Of a DNA stretch of 64,000 nt, positions 49,319-58,324 are shown piece after piece. The notes beneath the pieces were generated by a model. It did not search any database and was not told where the DNA came from. It was given only the letters and a program-made list of their open reading frames with translations. The position numbers and the translations under genes were made by a program. The DNA comes from Pseudomonas atagonensis (GTDB lineage Bacteria > Pseudomonadota > Gammaproteobacteria > Pseudomonadales > Pseudomonadaceae): positions 124,001 through 188,000 of the forward strand of contig NZ_VXCA01000025.1 of assembly GCF_011369485.1 (NCBI RefSeq), written 5' to 3'. The first letter of the stretch is position 1; each line of letters starts with the position of its first letter.

Positions 49319-52192
49319 TCAGCGGTAATCATCCACCGGCACACACGCGCAATACAGATTGCGATCGCCGTAAACGTTATCCACCCGATTCACCGCCGGC
49401 CAATATTTGTGCGCCTTGGTGTGCGCATCCGGGGTAATACCCTGCTCGATGCTGTACGGCCTCTCCCACACCCCGGTGACATCCGCCAGCGTATGCGGCG
49501 CGCGCTTGAGCGGGTTGTCTTCGGCCGGCCAGTTGCCGTTTTGCACCTCGGTGATTTCCGCACGGATGCTCAGCATCGCGCCGATGAATCGGTCCAGTTC
49601 AGCCTTGGATTCGCTCTCGGTCGGCTCGACCATCAGGGTTCCCGGCACCGGGAAAGACATGGTCGGCGCGTGGAAGCCGTAATCCATCAAACGCTTGGCG
49701 ACGTCTTCCTCGCTGATCCCGGTCTGCGCCTTCAGCGGCCGCAGATCAAGAATGCATTCGTGGGCCACGCGACCATTGCGCCCGGTATACAACACCGGGA
49801 ACGCGCCGGACAAATGCTGCGCCAGATAGTTAGCCGCGAGAATCGCCACCTCACTGGCATCCGCCAGTTGCGGGCCCATCATGGCGATGTACATCCAGCT
49901 GATCGGCAGAATGCTCGCGCTGCCCCACGGCGCCGCGCTGACCGCACCGTTCTGCGCCAGCGGCCCGTCAATCGGCACCACCGGATGGTTGGCGACGAAC
50001 GGCGCCAGGTGCGCGCGAATGCCGATCGGCCCCATGCCCGGCCCGCCACCACCGTGGGGAATGCAGAACGTCTTGTGCAGGTTCATGTGCGAGACATCGG
50101 CGCCGATGTCCGCCGGCCGCGCCAAGCCGACTTGCGCGTTGAGGTTGGCGCCATCCATGTACACCTGACCGCCGTGCTTGTGGATAACTTCACAGATCTC
50201 GCTGATGCCTTCTTCGTACACGCCGTGCGTCGACGGATAGGTCGCCATCAGGCAAGACAACCTGTCCCCGGCCTCGGCAGCTTTCGCTTTCAAATCCTCA
50301 AGATCGACGTTGCCGGCCTCGTCGCACTCGACGATCACCACACGCATCCCGGCCATCTGCGCCGAGGCCGGGTTGGTGCCGTGGGCCGAGGACGGAATCA
50401 GGCAAATGTCCCGCGCACCCTGCTGGCGGCTCTCGTGATATTTGCGGATGGCCAGCAGCCCGGCGTACTCCCCCTGCGCGCCGGAGTTGGGCTGCATGCA
50501 GATCGCGTCGAAGCCGGTGATCGCGCAGAGCCAGCGCTCAAGCTCTTCGATCATCAAGGTGTAGCCGACTGCCTGCTCTCGGGGCACAAACGGATGCAGG
50601 TTGGCGAACTGCGGCCAAGTGATCGGGATCATCTCGCTGGTGGCGTTGAGTTTCATGGTGCAAGAGCCCAGCGGAATCATCGACTGGTTGAGCGCCAGAT
50701 CCTTGTTCTCCAGCTGCTTGAGGTAACGCAGCATCTCGGTTTCGCTGTGATGGGCGTTGAACACCGGATGGCGCAGGTAAGGCGTGCTGCGCTGGAGAAA
50801 GTCGGGAATGCCGCACGTCAGCACTTCAGCATCGAGATCGTCGACGTTCAAGCCATGATCGGCGCCGAGCAGCACGTCGAACAACTTCGCCACGGTGCTT
50901 TCATCGCTCGTTTCATCAAGGCTCAGACCCACACGACCGCGGCCAAGAATCCGCAGGTTGATCTGTGCAGCCTGGGCACTTTCGATGATCGCCGTTTGCG
51001 CGCCGCCAACGTCCAGCGTGAGGGTGTCGAAAAACTGCGCATTGATCCGGTTGATGCCATGGCGTTCAAGGCCTGTGGCCAGAATGCAGGTCAACCGATG
51101 CACCCGTTGGGCGATCCGTTTCAAGCCTTCCGGCCCGTGATACACCGCGTAGAAACTGGCAATGTTGGCCAACAGCACTTGCGCAGTGCAGATGTTGGAG
51201 TTGGCCTTCTCGCGGCGGATGTGTTGCTCTCGGGTTTGCAGGGCCATGCGCAGCGCGACGTTACCCCGGGCGTCTTTCGACACGCCGATGATCCGCCCGG
51301 GAATCGCCCGTTTGTATTCCTCGCGGCTGGCAAAAAACGCCGCGTGCGGGCCGCCGTAACCCATGGGTACGCCGAAACGCTGAGACGAACCGAACACCAC
51401 GTCGGCGCCCAGTTCGCCCGGCGGCGTCAGCAACAACAGACTCAACAGATCCGTAGCGACGCAGGCCAGTGCCTGTTGCGCATGCAAGTGATCGATCAGT
51501 GGTCGCAGATCACGGATCTCGCCATGCGTGTCGGGATACTGCAGCAGCGCGCCGAACACTTGGTGCTGCTTCAAGTTATCCACAGCGTCGATGATCAACT
51601 CGAAGCCGAAACCTTCGGCGCGGGTCTGCACGACGGAAATGGTCTGTGGATGACAGTTCTCGTCGACGAAAAACAGATTGCTCTTCGACTTGGCGACACG
51701 TTTGGCCAGCGCCATGGCTTCGGCTGCCGCCGTGGCTTCATCGAGCAACGAGGCGTTGGCCAGTTCCAGGCCGGTGAGGTCGATGGTCATTTGCTGGAAA
51801 TTCAGCAAGGCTTCGAGCCGGCCCTGAGCGATCTCCGGTTGATACGGCGTGTACGCGGTGTACCAACCGGGGTTTTCCAGCACGTTGCGCAAGATAACGG
51901 CCGGCGTGAGGGTGTCGTGGTAACCCATGCCGATCAGGCTGGTCCAGACCTGATTCTGCTCGGCGTACCCGCGCAGTCTGGCCAGTGCGGCCTGCTCATC
52001 CAGCGCTGGCGGCAGATCCAGTGCGCGGTTGAAGCGGATACCCGGTGGCACCGTTTGCTCGATCAGTTCGACCCGACTGCCCAGCCCGAGGCTGTCGAGC
52101 ATCGCCTGTTGCTCGGCGGCGTCGGGGCCGAGGTGGCGGCGCAGAAAGGCATCGGGGTCGCGTAACTGGCTCAGGGACGGCAACTGGGACAT
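49319..52192 (-). CDS. gcvP: Glycine decarboxylase P protein GcvP
   Basis: A 957-residue PLP enzyme, the decarboxylating part of the glycine cleavage complex. The N-terminal half has FLRRHLGPDAAEQQAMLDSL and MGYHDTLTPAVILRNVLENP, then GWYTAYTPYQPEI; the C-terminal half has the conserved GSCTMKLNATSEM, SSAHGTNPASAQMAGM and the PLP lysine in SHMNLHKTFCIPHGGGGPGM. It passes the aminomethyl group to GcvH lipoate. gcvH and gcvT lie 1.4 kb upstream on the same strand, but an opposite-strand aminotransferase gene intervenes, so gcvP must have its own promoter. Full length. Confidence 0.97.
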   Translation of the reverse strand: MSQLPSLSQLRDPDAFLRRHLGPDAAEQQAMLDSLGLGSRVELIEQTVPPGIRFNRALDLPPALDEQAALARLRGYAEQNQVWTSLIGMGYHDTLTPAVILRNVLENPGWYTAYTPYQPEIAQGRLEALLNFQQMTIDLTGLELANASLLDEATAAAEAMALAKRVAKSKSNLFFVDENCHPQTISVVQTRAEGFGFELIIDAVDNLKQHQVFGALLQYPDTHGEIRDLRPLIDHLHAQQALACVATDLLSLLLLTPPGELGADVVFGSSQRFGVPMGYGGPHAAFFASREEYKRAIPGRIIGVSKDARGNVALRMALQTREQHIRREKANSNICTAQVLLANIASFYAVYHGPEGLKRIAQRVHRLTCILATGLERHGINRINAQFFDTLTLDVGGAQTAIIESAQAAQINLRILGRGRVGLSLDETSDESTVAKLFDVLLGADHGLNVDDLDAEVLTCGIPDFLQRSTPYLRHPVFNAHHSETEMLRYLKQLENKDLALNQSMIPLGSCTMKLNATSEMIPITWPQFANLHPFVPREQAVGYTLMIEELERWLCAITGFDAICMQPNSGAQGEYAGLLAIRKYHESRQQGARDICLIPSSAHGTNPASAQMAGMRVVIVECDEAGNVDLEDLKAKAAEAGDRLSCLMATYPSTHGVYEEGISEICEVIHKHGGQVYMDGANLNAQVGLARPADIGADVSHMNLHKTFCIPHGGGGPGMGPIGIRAHLAPFVANHPVVPIDGPLAQNGAVSAAPWGSASILPISWMYIAMMGPQLADASEVAILAANYLAQHLSGAFPVLYTGRNGRVAHECILDLRPLKAQTGISEEDVAKRLMDYGFHAPTMSFPVPGTLMVEPTESESKAELDRFIGAMLSIRAEITEVQNGNWPAEDNPLKRAPHTLADVTGVWERPYSIEQGITPDAHTKAHKYWPAVNRVDNVYGDRNLYCACVPVDDYR

Positions 52193-52347
52193 GACGGGCT
52201 CTCTCTTGGCTGGCGCTCGGCGTCAATGCAACACGGTCAAACCAGCATAGCAGCCGATGCCGACGCGCACGGCTTGGCGGCGCAGGCTGTTCCGGGCCAT
52301 GCTGTGCTGCCTGCTTCAGGCGTCCAACGCGCGGATGATTGAAATTC

Positions 52348-53490
52348 ATGAGCCAACTGCCAGTCCTGCCTTTTTCCAAACCTGTCATCGATGAAGCGAC
52401 GATTGCCGCTGTGGGCGACGTGCTGCGCTCCGGCTGGATCACCAGCGGGCCGAAGGTACAAGCCTTCGAAGCGCAGCTTTCGGAATACTTCGGTGGCCGC
52501 CCGGTGCGCACGTTCAACTCCGGCACCTGCACCATGGAAATAGCCTTGCGCATCGCCGGCGTCGGCCCGGGCGACGAGGTCATCACCACAGCGATTTCCT
52601 GGGTGGCCACCGCCAACGTGATCCTCGAAGTCGGCGCCACGCCGGTGTTTGCCGATATTGATCCGGTGACTCGCAACATCGATCTGAACAAGCTCGAAGC
52701 GGCCATCACCCCGCGCACCAAAGCGCTGATTCCGGTGTACCTCGCCGGGTTACCAGTGGACATGGATCGTCTCTACGCCATTGCCCGCAAACACAATCTG
52801 CGCATCGTCGAAGACGCCGCTCAGGCCTTGGGATCGAGCTGGAACGGCCAGCGCATCGGCGCCACCGGCGACTTCGTGTCGTTCAGTTTTCAGGCGAACA
52901 AGAATGTCACCTGTTCCGAAGGCGGATGCCTGGTATTGAACACGCCTGAGGAAGCACGGCTGGCCGAGAAGTACCGTCTGCAAGGCGTTACCCGCAACGG
53001 TTTCGATGGTCTGGACGTCGATGTGCTGGGCGGCAAGTTCAACATGACCGATGTCGCAGCCACCATCGGCCTCGGGCAGTTCGCTCACATCGAAACGCTG
53101 ACCGCTCATCGCCGTGAGCTGGCCCGGCATTACTTCAAATGCTTTGGCGAGGATTTCGAAGCTGTCTATGGCGCGCAACTGCCGCCGGCGGATTTCGCGA
53201 ACAGCAACTGGCACCTGTTCCAACTGGTGTTGCCGGAGCGCAAGGACGGGCGGCCGGCGCGGGCAACCTTTATGGAACAGATGCAGGCGCACGGCATTGG
53301 CATCGGCTATCACTACCCGTCGATCCATTTGCTGAGCTTGTACCGCGAGCGCGGTTTCAAAGAAGGCATGTTGCCGGTGGCCGAGCGTGTCGGGCGGCTG
53401 ATCGTGTCACTGCCGATGTTCACTGCGATGAACAAGGATGACGTCGAGCGCTCGGTAGCGGCGGTCAAAGCCGTGTTGCGCGACGCCTGA
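52348..53490 (+). CDS. DegT/DnrJ/EryC1-family aminotransferase, ArnB-like
   Basis: A 380-residue PLP aminotransferase. LPFSKPVIDEATIAAVGDVL, RSGWITSGPKVQAFEAQLSE, VATANVILEVGATPVFADID, the PLP-Asp strand RIVEDAAQALGSSWNGQRIG and the PLP-Lys segment SFQANKNVTCSEGGCLVLN follow the order of ArnB, which makes UDP-4-amino-4-deoxy-arabinose for lipid A. No arn or sugar-nucleotide genes are near, so the sugar substrate is unknown. ATG 52348 (MSQLPVLPF) is chosen over the upstream TTG. It sits opposite to and between gcvP and gcvH. Confidence 0.85.
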   Translation: MSQLPVLPFSKPVIDEATIAAVGDVLRSGWITSGPKVQAFEAQLSEYFGGRPVRTFNSGTCTMEIALRIAGVGPGDEVITTAISWVATANVILEVGATPVFADIDPVTRNIDLNKLEAAITPRTKALIPVYLAGLPVDMDRLYAIARKHNLRIVEDAAQALGSSWNGQRIGATGDFVSFSFQANKNVTCSEGGCLVLNTPEEARLAEKYRLQGVTRNGFDGLDVDVLGGKFNMTDVAATIGLGQFAHIETLTAHRRELARHYFKCFGEDFEAVYGAQLPPADFANSNWHLFQLVLPERKDGRPARATFMEQMQAHGIGIGYHYPSIHLLSLYRERGFKEGMLPVAERVGRLIVSLPMFTAMNKDDVERSVAAVKAVLRDA

Positions 53491-53520
53491 TCGCTCTCCC
53501 GCCAGAAAACATCGCCCACA

Positions 53521-53545
53521 AAAAAGCCCCGACGGATCGGGGCTT
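53521..53545 (-). terminator. Terminator after gcvH
   Basis: AAAGCCCC-gatccgtc-GGGGCTTTTTT read on the reverse strand, 19 bases after the gcvH stop; probably also ends the aminotransferase transcript. Confidence 0.85.
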
Positions 53546-53563
53546 TGGGATGCAGCATTGCGC

Positions 53564-53947
53564 TTATTCGCCGATGGCAGCCTTGTAGGCAGCGGCGTCG
53601 AGCAGCTTGTCCAGCTCGGCCTTGTCGCTTGGCTTGAGCTTGAAGATCCAGGCAGCGTATGGATCGTTGTTCAGTTCTTCCGGCGAGTTAGCCAGTTCGT
53701 CGTTGACCGCAATCACTTCGCCGCCAACCGGGGAGTAGATGTCGGAAGCCGCCTTCACCGACTCGACAACACCTGCCGCATCACCGGCAGCAAACACCTT
53801 GCCGACCTCAGCCAGTTCGACGAACACCACGTCACCCAGCGCTTCTTGCGCGTGATCGCTGATGCCCACGGTAACCGTGCCGTCGGCTTCCAGACGTGCC
53901 CATTCATGACTTTCGGCAAAACGCAGTTCAGCGGGGATATTGCTCAT
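53564..53947 (-). CDS. gcvH: Glycine cleavage H protein GcvH
   Basis: A 127-residue lipoyl carrier. The lipoylated lysine lies in GVVESVKAASDIYSPVGGEV near residue 63. ELRFAESHEWARLEADGTVT and GDVVFVELAEVGKVFAAGDA are the standard flanks. It shuttles the aminomethyl group between GcvP, GcvT and Lpd. It lies 49 bases downstream of gcvT in a two-gene unit and ends at a terminator. A pseudomonad usually has a second gcv set elsewhere. Confidence 0.97.
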   Translation of the reverse strand: MSNIPAELRFAESHEWARLEADGTVTVGISDHAQEALGDVVFVELAEVGKVFAAGDAAGVVESVKAASDIYSPVGGEVIAVNDELANSPEELNNDPYAAWIFKLKPSDKAELDKLLDAAAYKAAIGE

Positions 53948-53996
53948 GTTCGGTGTCCTCAGGAAATAGGTCAGCGGTCGAGCCCGCCGAAAAAGG

Positions 53997-55079
53997 TTAG
54001 ATCAAAGTTTTGCCGTGGCGCACGAAGGTCGGTTTGACCACACGTACCGGGTACCACTTGCCACGGATTTCCACTTCGGCGCGGTCGGCGGTGGCCATCG
54101 GAACACGCGCCAGGGCAATCGATTTGCTCAGCGTAGGAGAGAAACTACCACTGGTGATCTCTCCTTCGCCAACATCGGCGATGCGAACCACCTGATGAGC
54201 ACGCAAAACACCGCGTTCTTCCAGCACCAGACCGACCAGTTTGTGCGCAACTCCGGCGGCTTTTTCCGCCTCCAGCGCGGCGCGGCCGATGAACTGACGC
54301 GCGGCCGGTTCCCAGGCAATGCTCCAGGCCATGTTCGAGGCGAGCGGCGAAACGTCTTGATGAATGTCCTGACCGTAGAGGTTCATCCCGGCTTCAACCC
54401 GTAGCGTGTCGCGGGCGCCGAGGCCTATCGGCGAAATGCCGGCACCGACCAGATCGTTGAAAAACGCTGGAGCCTGATCGGCCGGCAGGGCGATTTCCAG
54501 ACCGTCTTCACCGGTATAACCTGTACGGGCAATGAACCAGTCGCCATCGACTTCAGCTTCGAACGGTTTGAGGTGATGGATCAGTGCAGCGCGGGACTGG
54601 GTGACCAGTTCGGCAATCTTGTGCCGGGCCTGCGGGCCTTGAATGGCGAGCATGGCCAGTTCGGAGCGCTCGTGCAGTTGCACGTCATAACCGCCCAGTT
54701 GGGCGTTCATCCAGGCCAGATCCTGATCGCGGGTGGAGGCGTTGACCACCAACCGATAGCCGTCCTCGAGACGGTAGACGATCATGTCGTCAACGATGCC
54801 GCCGCGCTCGTTGAGCATGGTGCTGTACAACGCACGGCCGGGACGGTGCAGGCGCTCGACGTCATTGGCCAGCAAATGCTGAAGCCAGGCTTTGGCCTGA
54901 ACACCGGTGACATCAATAACGGTCATGTGGGAAACATCGAATACCCCGCAATCGCGGCGCACCTCGTGGTGCTCCTCGACCTGCGAGCCGTAATGCAGTG
55001 GCATGTCCCAACCGCCAAAATCGACCATCTTCGCGCCGAGGGCGAGATGCAGGTCATACAGAGGCGTACGCTGTCCCAT
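53997..55079 (-). CDS. gcvT: Aminomethyltransferase GcvT (glycine cleavage T protein)
   Basis: A 360-residue folate-binding enzyme that moves the methylene group from GcvH-lipoate to tetrahydrofolate. MGQRTPLYDLHLALGAKMVD; VDFGGWDMPLHYGSQVEEHH; RRDCGVFDVSHMTVIDVTGV; ARTGYTGEDGLEIALPADQA; GARDTLRVEAGMNLYGQDI; these are family motifs in order. First gene of gcvTH. The 155-base leader was inspected for a glycine riboswitch and none was recognised. Confidence 0.96.
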   Translation of the reverse strand: MGQRTPLYDLHLALGAKMVDFGGWDMPLHYGSQVEEHHEVRRDCGVFDVSHMTVIDVTGVQAKAWLQHLLANDVERLHRPGRALYSTMLNERGGIVDDMIVYRLEDGYRLVVNASTRDQDLAWMNAQLGGYDVQLHERSELAMLAIQGPQARHKIAELVTQSRAALIHHLKPFEAEVDGDWFIARTGYTGEDGLEIALPADQAPAFFNDLVGAGISPIGLGARDTLRVEAGMNLYGQDIHQDVSPLASNMAWSIAWEPAARQFIGRAALEAEKAAGVAHKLVGLVLEERGVLRAHQVVRIADVGEGEITSGSFSPTLSKSIALARVPMATADRAEVEIRGKWYPVRVVKPTFVRHGKTLI

Positions 55080-55234
55080 GGGTTTCTCCTTCCGGGCGTG
55101 GCGAGGGTGCGGACAGCCGCTGCACGGGGGAAAGCCTTGAAATAGAAGACTCCCAGCCGATTTCAGCGAACGGGTCTGTCAGACGAACCGCACCGAATGC
55201 CGCGCATTGTAGCCGCATGATTCAGGACTCACTA

Positions 55235-56851
55235 CTAAGTGTTTCGATGGGCGGAGCGGCGAATCAGGCCGATGACTGGCAACAGTCCGACCAGAACCAG
55301 AGTCAACGCCGGCAACGATGCCCGCGCCCATTCGCCTTCGCTGGTCATTTCAAAGATCCGCACCGCCAGCGTGTCCCAGCCAAACGGGCGCATCAGCAGG
55401 GTCGCGGGCATTTCCTTGAGCACATCGACGAACACCAGCAACGCAGCACTCAACGTGCCGGGCAGCAAAAGTGGCAGATACACTTTGAAAAACAGTCGCG
55501 GCCCACTGACACCCAGGCTACGTGCCGCTTCGGGCAAAGATGGCCGTACACGCGCCAGGCTGCCTTCCAGCGGCCCGTAGGCGACAGCAATGAATCGCAC
55601 CAGATAAGCCATCAGCAGCGCCGCCAGACTACCCAACAGCAAAGGTTTGCCGGCGCCACCGAGCCAGCCCGAGAGCGGGATCACCAGCTCACGATCCAGA
55701 TAACTGAACGCCAGCATGATCGACACCGCCAACACCGAACCCGGCAAGGCATAACCGAGGTTGGCCAGACTGACCCCGGAACGGATCGCCCGCGTCGGCG
55801 CCAAACGTCGGGCAAATGCCAGCAACAACGCGACGCTGACGGTGATCAGTGCGGCCATGCCGCCCAGATACAGGGTGTGCAGAATCAGCCCGGCGTAGCG
55901 CTCATCCAGATCGGAGCGCCCGCGCTGCCAGAACCAGACAATCAGTTGCAGCAGCGGAATTACGAAGGCGCAGGCGAACACTAATCCGCACCAGCTCATC
56001 GCCGCGAACGCCTTGAGCCCGCGCAGGTGGTACAGCGCCTTGACCCGTGGTCGCTCGTTGCTCGCCCGGTTGGCCCCGCGTGCGCGGCGCTCGCCGTACA
56101 ACACCAGCATCACCACCAGCAGCAACAGGCTGGCCAGTTGTGCCGCGCTCGGCAGGCTGAAAAAGCCGTACCAGGTTTTGTAGATCGCGGTGGTGAAGGT
56201 GTCGAAGTTGAATACCGAGACCGCACCGAAGTCCGCCAGGGTTTCCATCAGTGCCAGCGCCACGCCGGCACCGATGGCCGGTCGCGCCATCGGCAACGCC
56301 ACGCGCCAGAACGCTTGCCAAGGCGATTGCCCGAGCACCCGTGCGGCTTCCATCAAACCCTTGCCTTGCGCAAGAAACGCGGTGCGCGCCAGCAAGTAAA
56401 CGTAGGGGTAAAAGACCAGCACCAACACCACAATCACCCCGCCAGTGGAGCGCACTCGCGGTAGCCGCAGGCCTGAGCCGAACCATTCGCGCAGCAGCGT
56501 TTGCACCGGGCCGGCGAAATCCAGCAAGCCGACGAAGACGAAGGCCAGCACGTAAGCCGGGATGGCGAACGGCAACATCAGCGCCCAGTCGAGCCAGCGG
56601 CGTCCGGGGAATTCACAGAGGCTGGTGAGCCAGGCGAGGCTGACGCCGAGCAGCGTCACGCCGACACCGACGCCGACGACCAGCGTCAGGGTGTTGCCCA
56701 GCAGGCGCGGCATCTGGGTTTCCCACAGGTGCGACCAGATCTGCTGATCGATGGTCTGCCACGAGAGCAGCAGGACGCTCAGGGGTAACAGCACCAACGC
56801 GGCGATGGCGAAGACGATGGGGTACCAGCGGCGTTGGGCGGGGTGGGCCAC
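55235..56851 (-). CDS. Iron(III) ABC transporter permease (FbpB/HitB type)
   Basis: A 538-residue fused permease with about twelve membrane helices in two halves. Each half has an EAA loop (MEAARVLGQSPWQAFWRVAL near residue 190; LPEAARSLGVSGPRLFFKVY near residue 440). This doubled layout is that of FbpB/SfuB/HitB, which carries ferric ions through the inner membrane. The binding-protein gene lies 246 bases upstream on the same strand. No ATPase gene follows; gcvT is next. The ATPase must be supplied from elsewhere. Confidence 0.9.
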   Translation of the reverse strand: MAHPAQRRWYPIVFAIAALVLLPLSVLLLSWQTIDQQIWSHLWETQMPRLLGNTLTLVVGVGVGVTLLGVSLAWLTSLCEFPGRRWLDWALMLPFAIPAYVLAFVFVGLLDFAGPVQTLLREWFGSGLRLPRVRSTGGVIVVLVLVFYPYVYLLARTAFLAQGKGLMEAARVLGQSPWQAFWRVALPMARPAIGAGVALALMETLADFGAVSVFNFDTFTTAIYKTWYGFFSLPSAAQLASLLLLVVMLVLYGERRARGANRASNERPRVKALYHLRGLKAFAAMSWCGLVFACAFVIPLLQLIVWFWQRGRSDLDERYAGLILHTLYLGGMAALITVSVALLLAFARRLAPTRAIRSGVSLANLGYALPGSVLAVSIMLAFSYLDRELVIPLSGWLGGAGKPLLLGSLAALLMAYLVRFIAVAYGPLEGSLARVRPSLPEAARSLGVSGPRLFFKVYLPLLLPGTLSAALLVFVDVLKEMPATLLMRPFGWDTLAVRIFEMTSEGEWARASLPALTLVLVGLLPVIGLIRRSAHRNT

Positions 56852-56911
56852 TTTTAGAACTCTGGAGGGATGTAGGTGTTCTTGATTTTTTTGTTTCAGG
56901 TCAGGATTGCT

Positions 56912-57063
56912 GCCCTCACCCTAACCCTCTCCCGGAGGGAGAGGGGACTGACCGTGATTATCTTTCGGGTTACGCCGACCTGATAAATCGAGCCGAACTC
57001 AGGTCTCGAAAGCAACCCAAATCGGCTCCCTCTCCCTCCGGGAGAGGGCTGGGGTGAGGGCAG
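56912..57063. repeat. Paired REP palindrome (CCCTCTCCCGGAGGGAGAGGG family)
   Basis: ccctcaccctaaccctctcc with cggagggagagg is mirrored by ccctctccctccgggagagg with gctggggtgaggg. It fills most of the gap between the iron-binding protein and permease genes and may act as a read-through control or stability element. Confidence 0.88.
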
Positions 57064-57097
57064 CGGTATCATGGCAAACAATGGTTTCAGGAAGGAC

Positions 57098-58102
57098 TCA
57101 GTTCCAACCCGCCCGATCCATCATCCGGATTGCCTCGGCCTGACGTTTGCCCGCCACTTCCACCGGCAAGGTATCCGCGACGAACTGGCCCCACGCCGCC
57201 ACTTCTTCCGAAGGTTTCACTGCCGGGTTGGCCGGGAATTCCTGGTTCACGTCAGCAAAGATCTTCTGCGCTTCAGGCGTGGTCATCCATTCAACCAGCG
57301 CCTTGGCCGCTTCCGGGTGCGGCGCGTGTTTGGTCAGGCCGATCCCCGACAGGTTGACGTGCACGCCGCGATCCGCCTGATTCGGCCAGAACAGTTTTAC
57401 TGGCAGATCCGGCTTCTGCTTGTGCAGACGACCGTAGTAGTAAGTGTTGACGATGCCGACATCGCACTGACCAGCGTTGATCGCTTCGAGCACCGCGACG
57501 TCATCGGAGAACACGTCGGTGGACAGGTTGTTGACCCAGCCCTTGAGGATCTTCTCGGTCTTCTCGGCACCATGGACTTCGATCATGGTTGCGGTCAGCG
57601 ACTGGTTGTAGACCTTCTTCGCCGTGCGCAGGCACAGGCGCCCTTCCCAGTTTTTGTCGGCCAGTGCTTCGTAAGTGGTCAGCTCGCCCGGCTTCACGCG
57701 TTGGGTCGAATAGGCAATGGTGCGCGCGCGCAGGCTGAGGCCAGTCCAGGCATGGCTGGACGAGCGATATTGCAAAGGAATGTTGGCGTCGATGGTCTTC
57801 GACGTGAACGGCTGGAGAATGCCCATCTGCTCAGCCTGCCAGAGGTTGCCGGCATCGACGGTCAGCAACAGGTCGGCGGTGGCGTTCTCGCCTTCGGCCT
57901 TGATGCGCTGCATCAGCGGCGCTTCCTTGTCGGTGATGAACTTGATCTTCACCCCGGTCTTGGCGGTGTAGGCATCAAACACCGGTTTGATCAGCTCATC
58001 GATGCGCGACGAGTAAACCACCACCTCATCAGCGGCCTGGGCCGTGGTGCTGCCGATCAGGGTCAAGGCCAGTGCGGTCAGAAGACGCTTGGGTGCCAAC
58101 AT
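57098..58102 (-). CDS. Iron(III)-binding periplasmic protein (FbpA/HitA type)
   Basis: A 334-residue binding protein with signal peptide MLAPKRLLTALALTLIGSTT, then AQA, and mature ADEVVVYSSRIDELIKPVFD, AYTAKTGVKIKFITDKEAPL. Tyrosines that usually hold iron lie in QCDVGIVNTYYYGRLHKQKP. The DVFSDDVAVLEAINAGQCDV segment is family-typical. First gene of the iron pair; a Fur-like site lies 34-54 bases before the start. Confidence 0.9.
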   Translation of the reverse strand: MLAPKRLLTALALTLIGSTTAQAADEVVVYSSRIDELIKPVFDAYTAKTGVKIKFITDKEAPLMQRIKAEGENATADLLLTVDAGNLWQAEQMGILQPFTSKTIDANIPLQYRSSSHAWTGLSLRARTIAYSTQRVKPGELTTYEALADKNWEGRLCLRTAKKVYNQSLTATMIEVHGAEKTEKILKGWVNNLSTDVFSDDVAVLEAINAGQCDVGIVNTYYYGRLHKQKPDLPVKLFWPNQADRGVHVNLSGIGLTKHAPHPEAAKALVEWMTTPEAQKIFADVNQEFPANPAVKPSEEVAAWGQFVADTLPVEVAGKRQAEAIRMMDRAGWN

Positions 58103-58135
58103 GGGAGTGGTCTCTCGGTCGGAAAAATGTGGGCC

Positions 58136-58156
58136 AAATGATAAGGACTCACATTT
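58136..58156 (-). promoter_or_regulatory. Possible Fur box upstream of the iron-binding protein gene
   Basis: AAATGATAAG-gactc-ACATTT on the forward strand has the AAATG...CATTT outer halves and GATAA of a Fur site but the centre is degenerate. Inference from position upstream of an iron importer. Confidence 0.35.
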
Positions 58157-58230
58157 ACCACCTCAATCGAACTCTTTTTGAAGGAGTTACCAGATGTTGC
58201 ACAAGCTGAAATCTTTGCTGTCGACTCTGG

Positions 58231-58308
58231 CCCTTTCGCGAGCAAGCCCGCTCCCACACTGGAATGCATTTCAAATGTGGGAGCGGGCTTGCTCGCGAAG
58301 AGGCCAAC
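58231..58308. repeat. Paired REP palindrome (GCGAGCAAGC family)
   Basis: gccctttcgcgagcaagccc with gctcccac is mirrored by gtgggagcgggcttgctcgc with gaagaggc, just after the ubiI stop. Confidence 0.87.
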
Positions 58309-58324
58309 AGCCGCGATGAAGATC

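Noticed and set aside
49070..52165. Open frame of about 1030 codons on the + strand across gcvP
   Set aside because: Its product has no recognisable family and consists of His/Arg/Gln-rich sequence typical of the antisense of a GC-rich gene. gcvP on the other strand is full length with all motifs.
55080..55234. Possible glycine riboswitch in the gcvT leader
   Set aside because: The conserved GGAGAG and CTCTCAGG-type cores could not be found in the 155-base leader on the coding strand.
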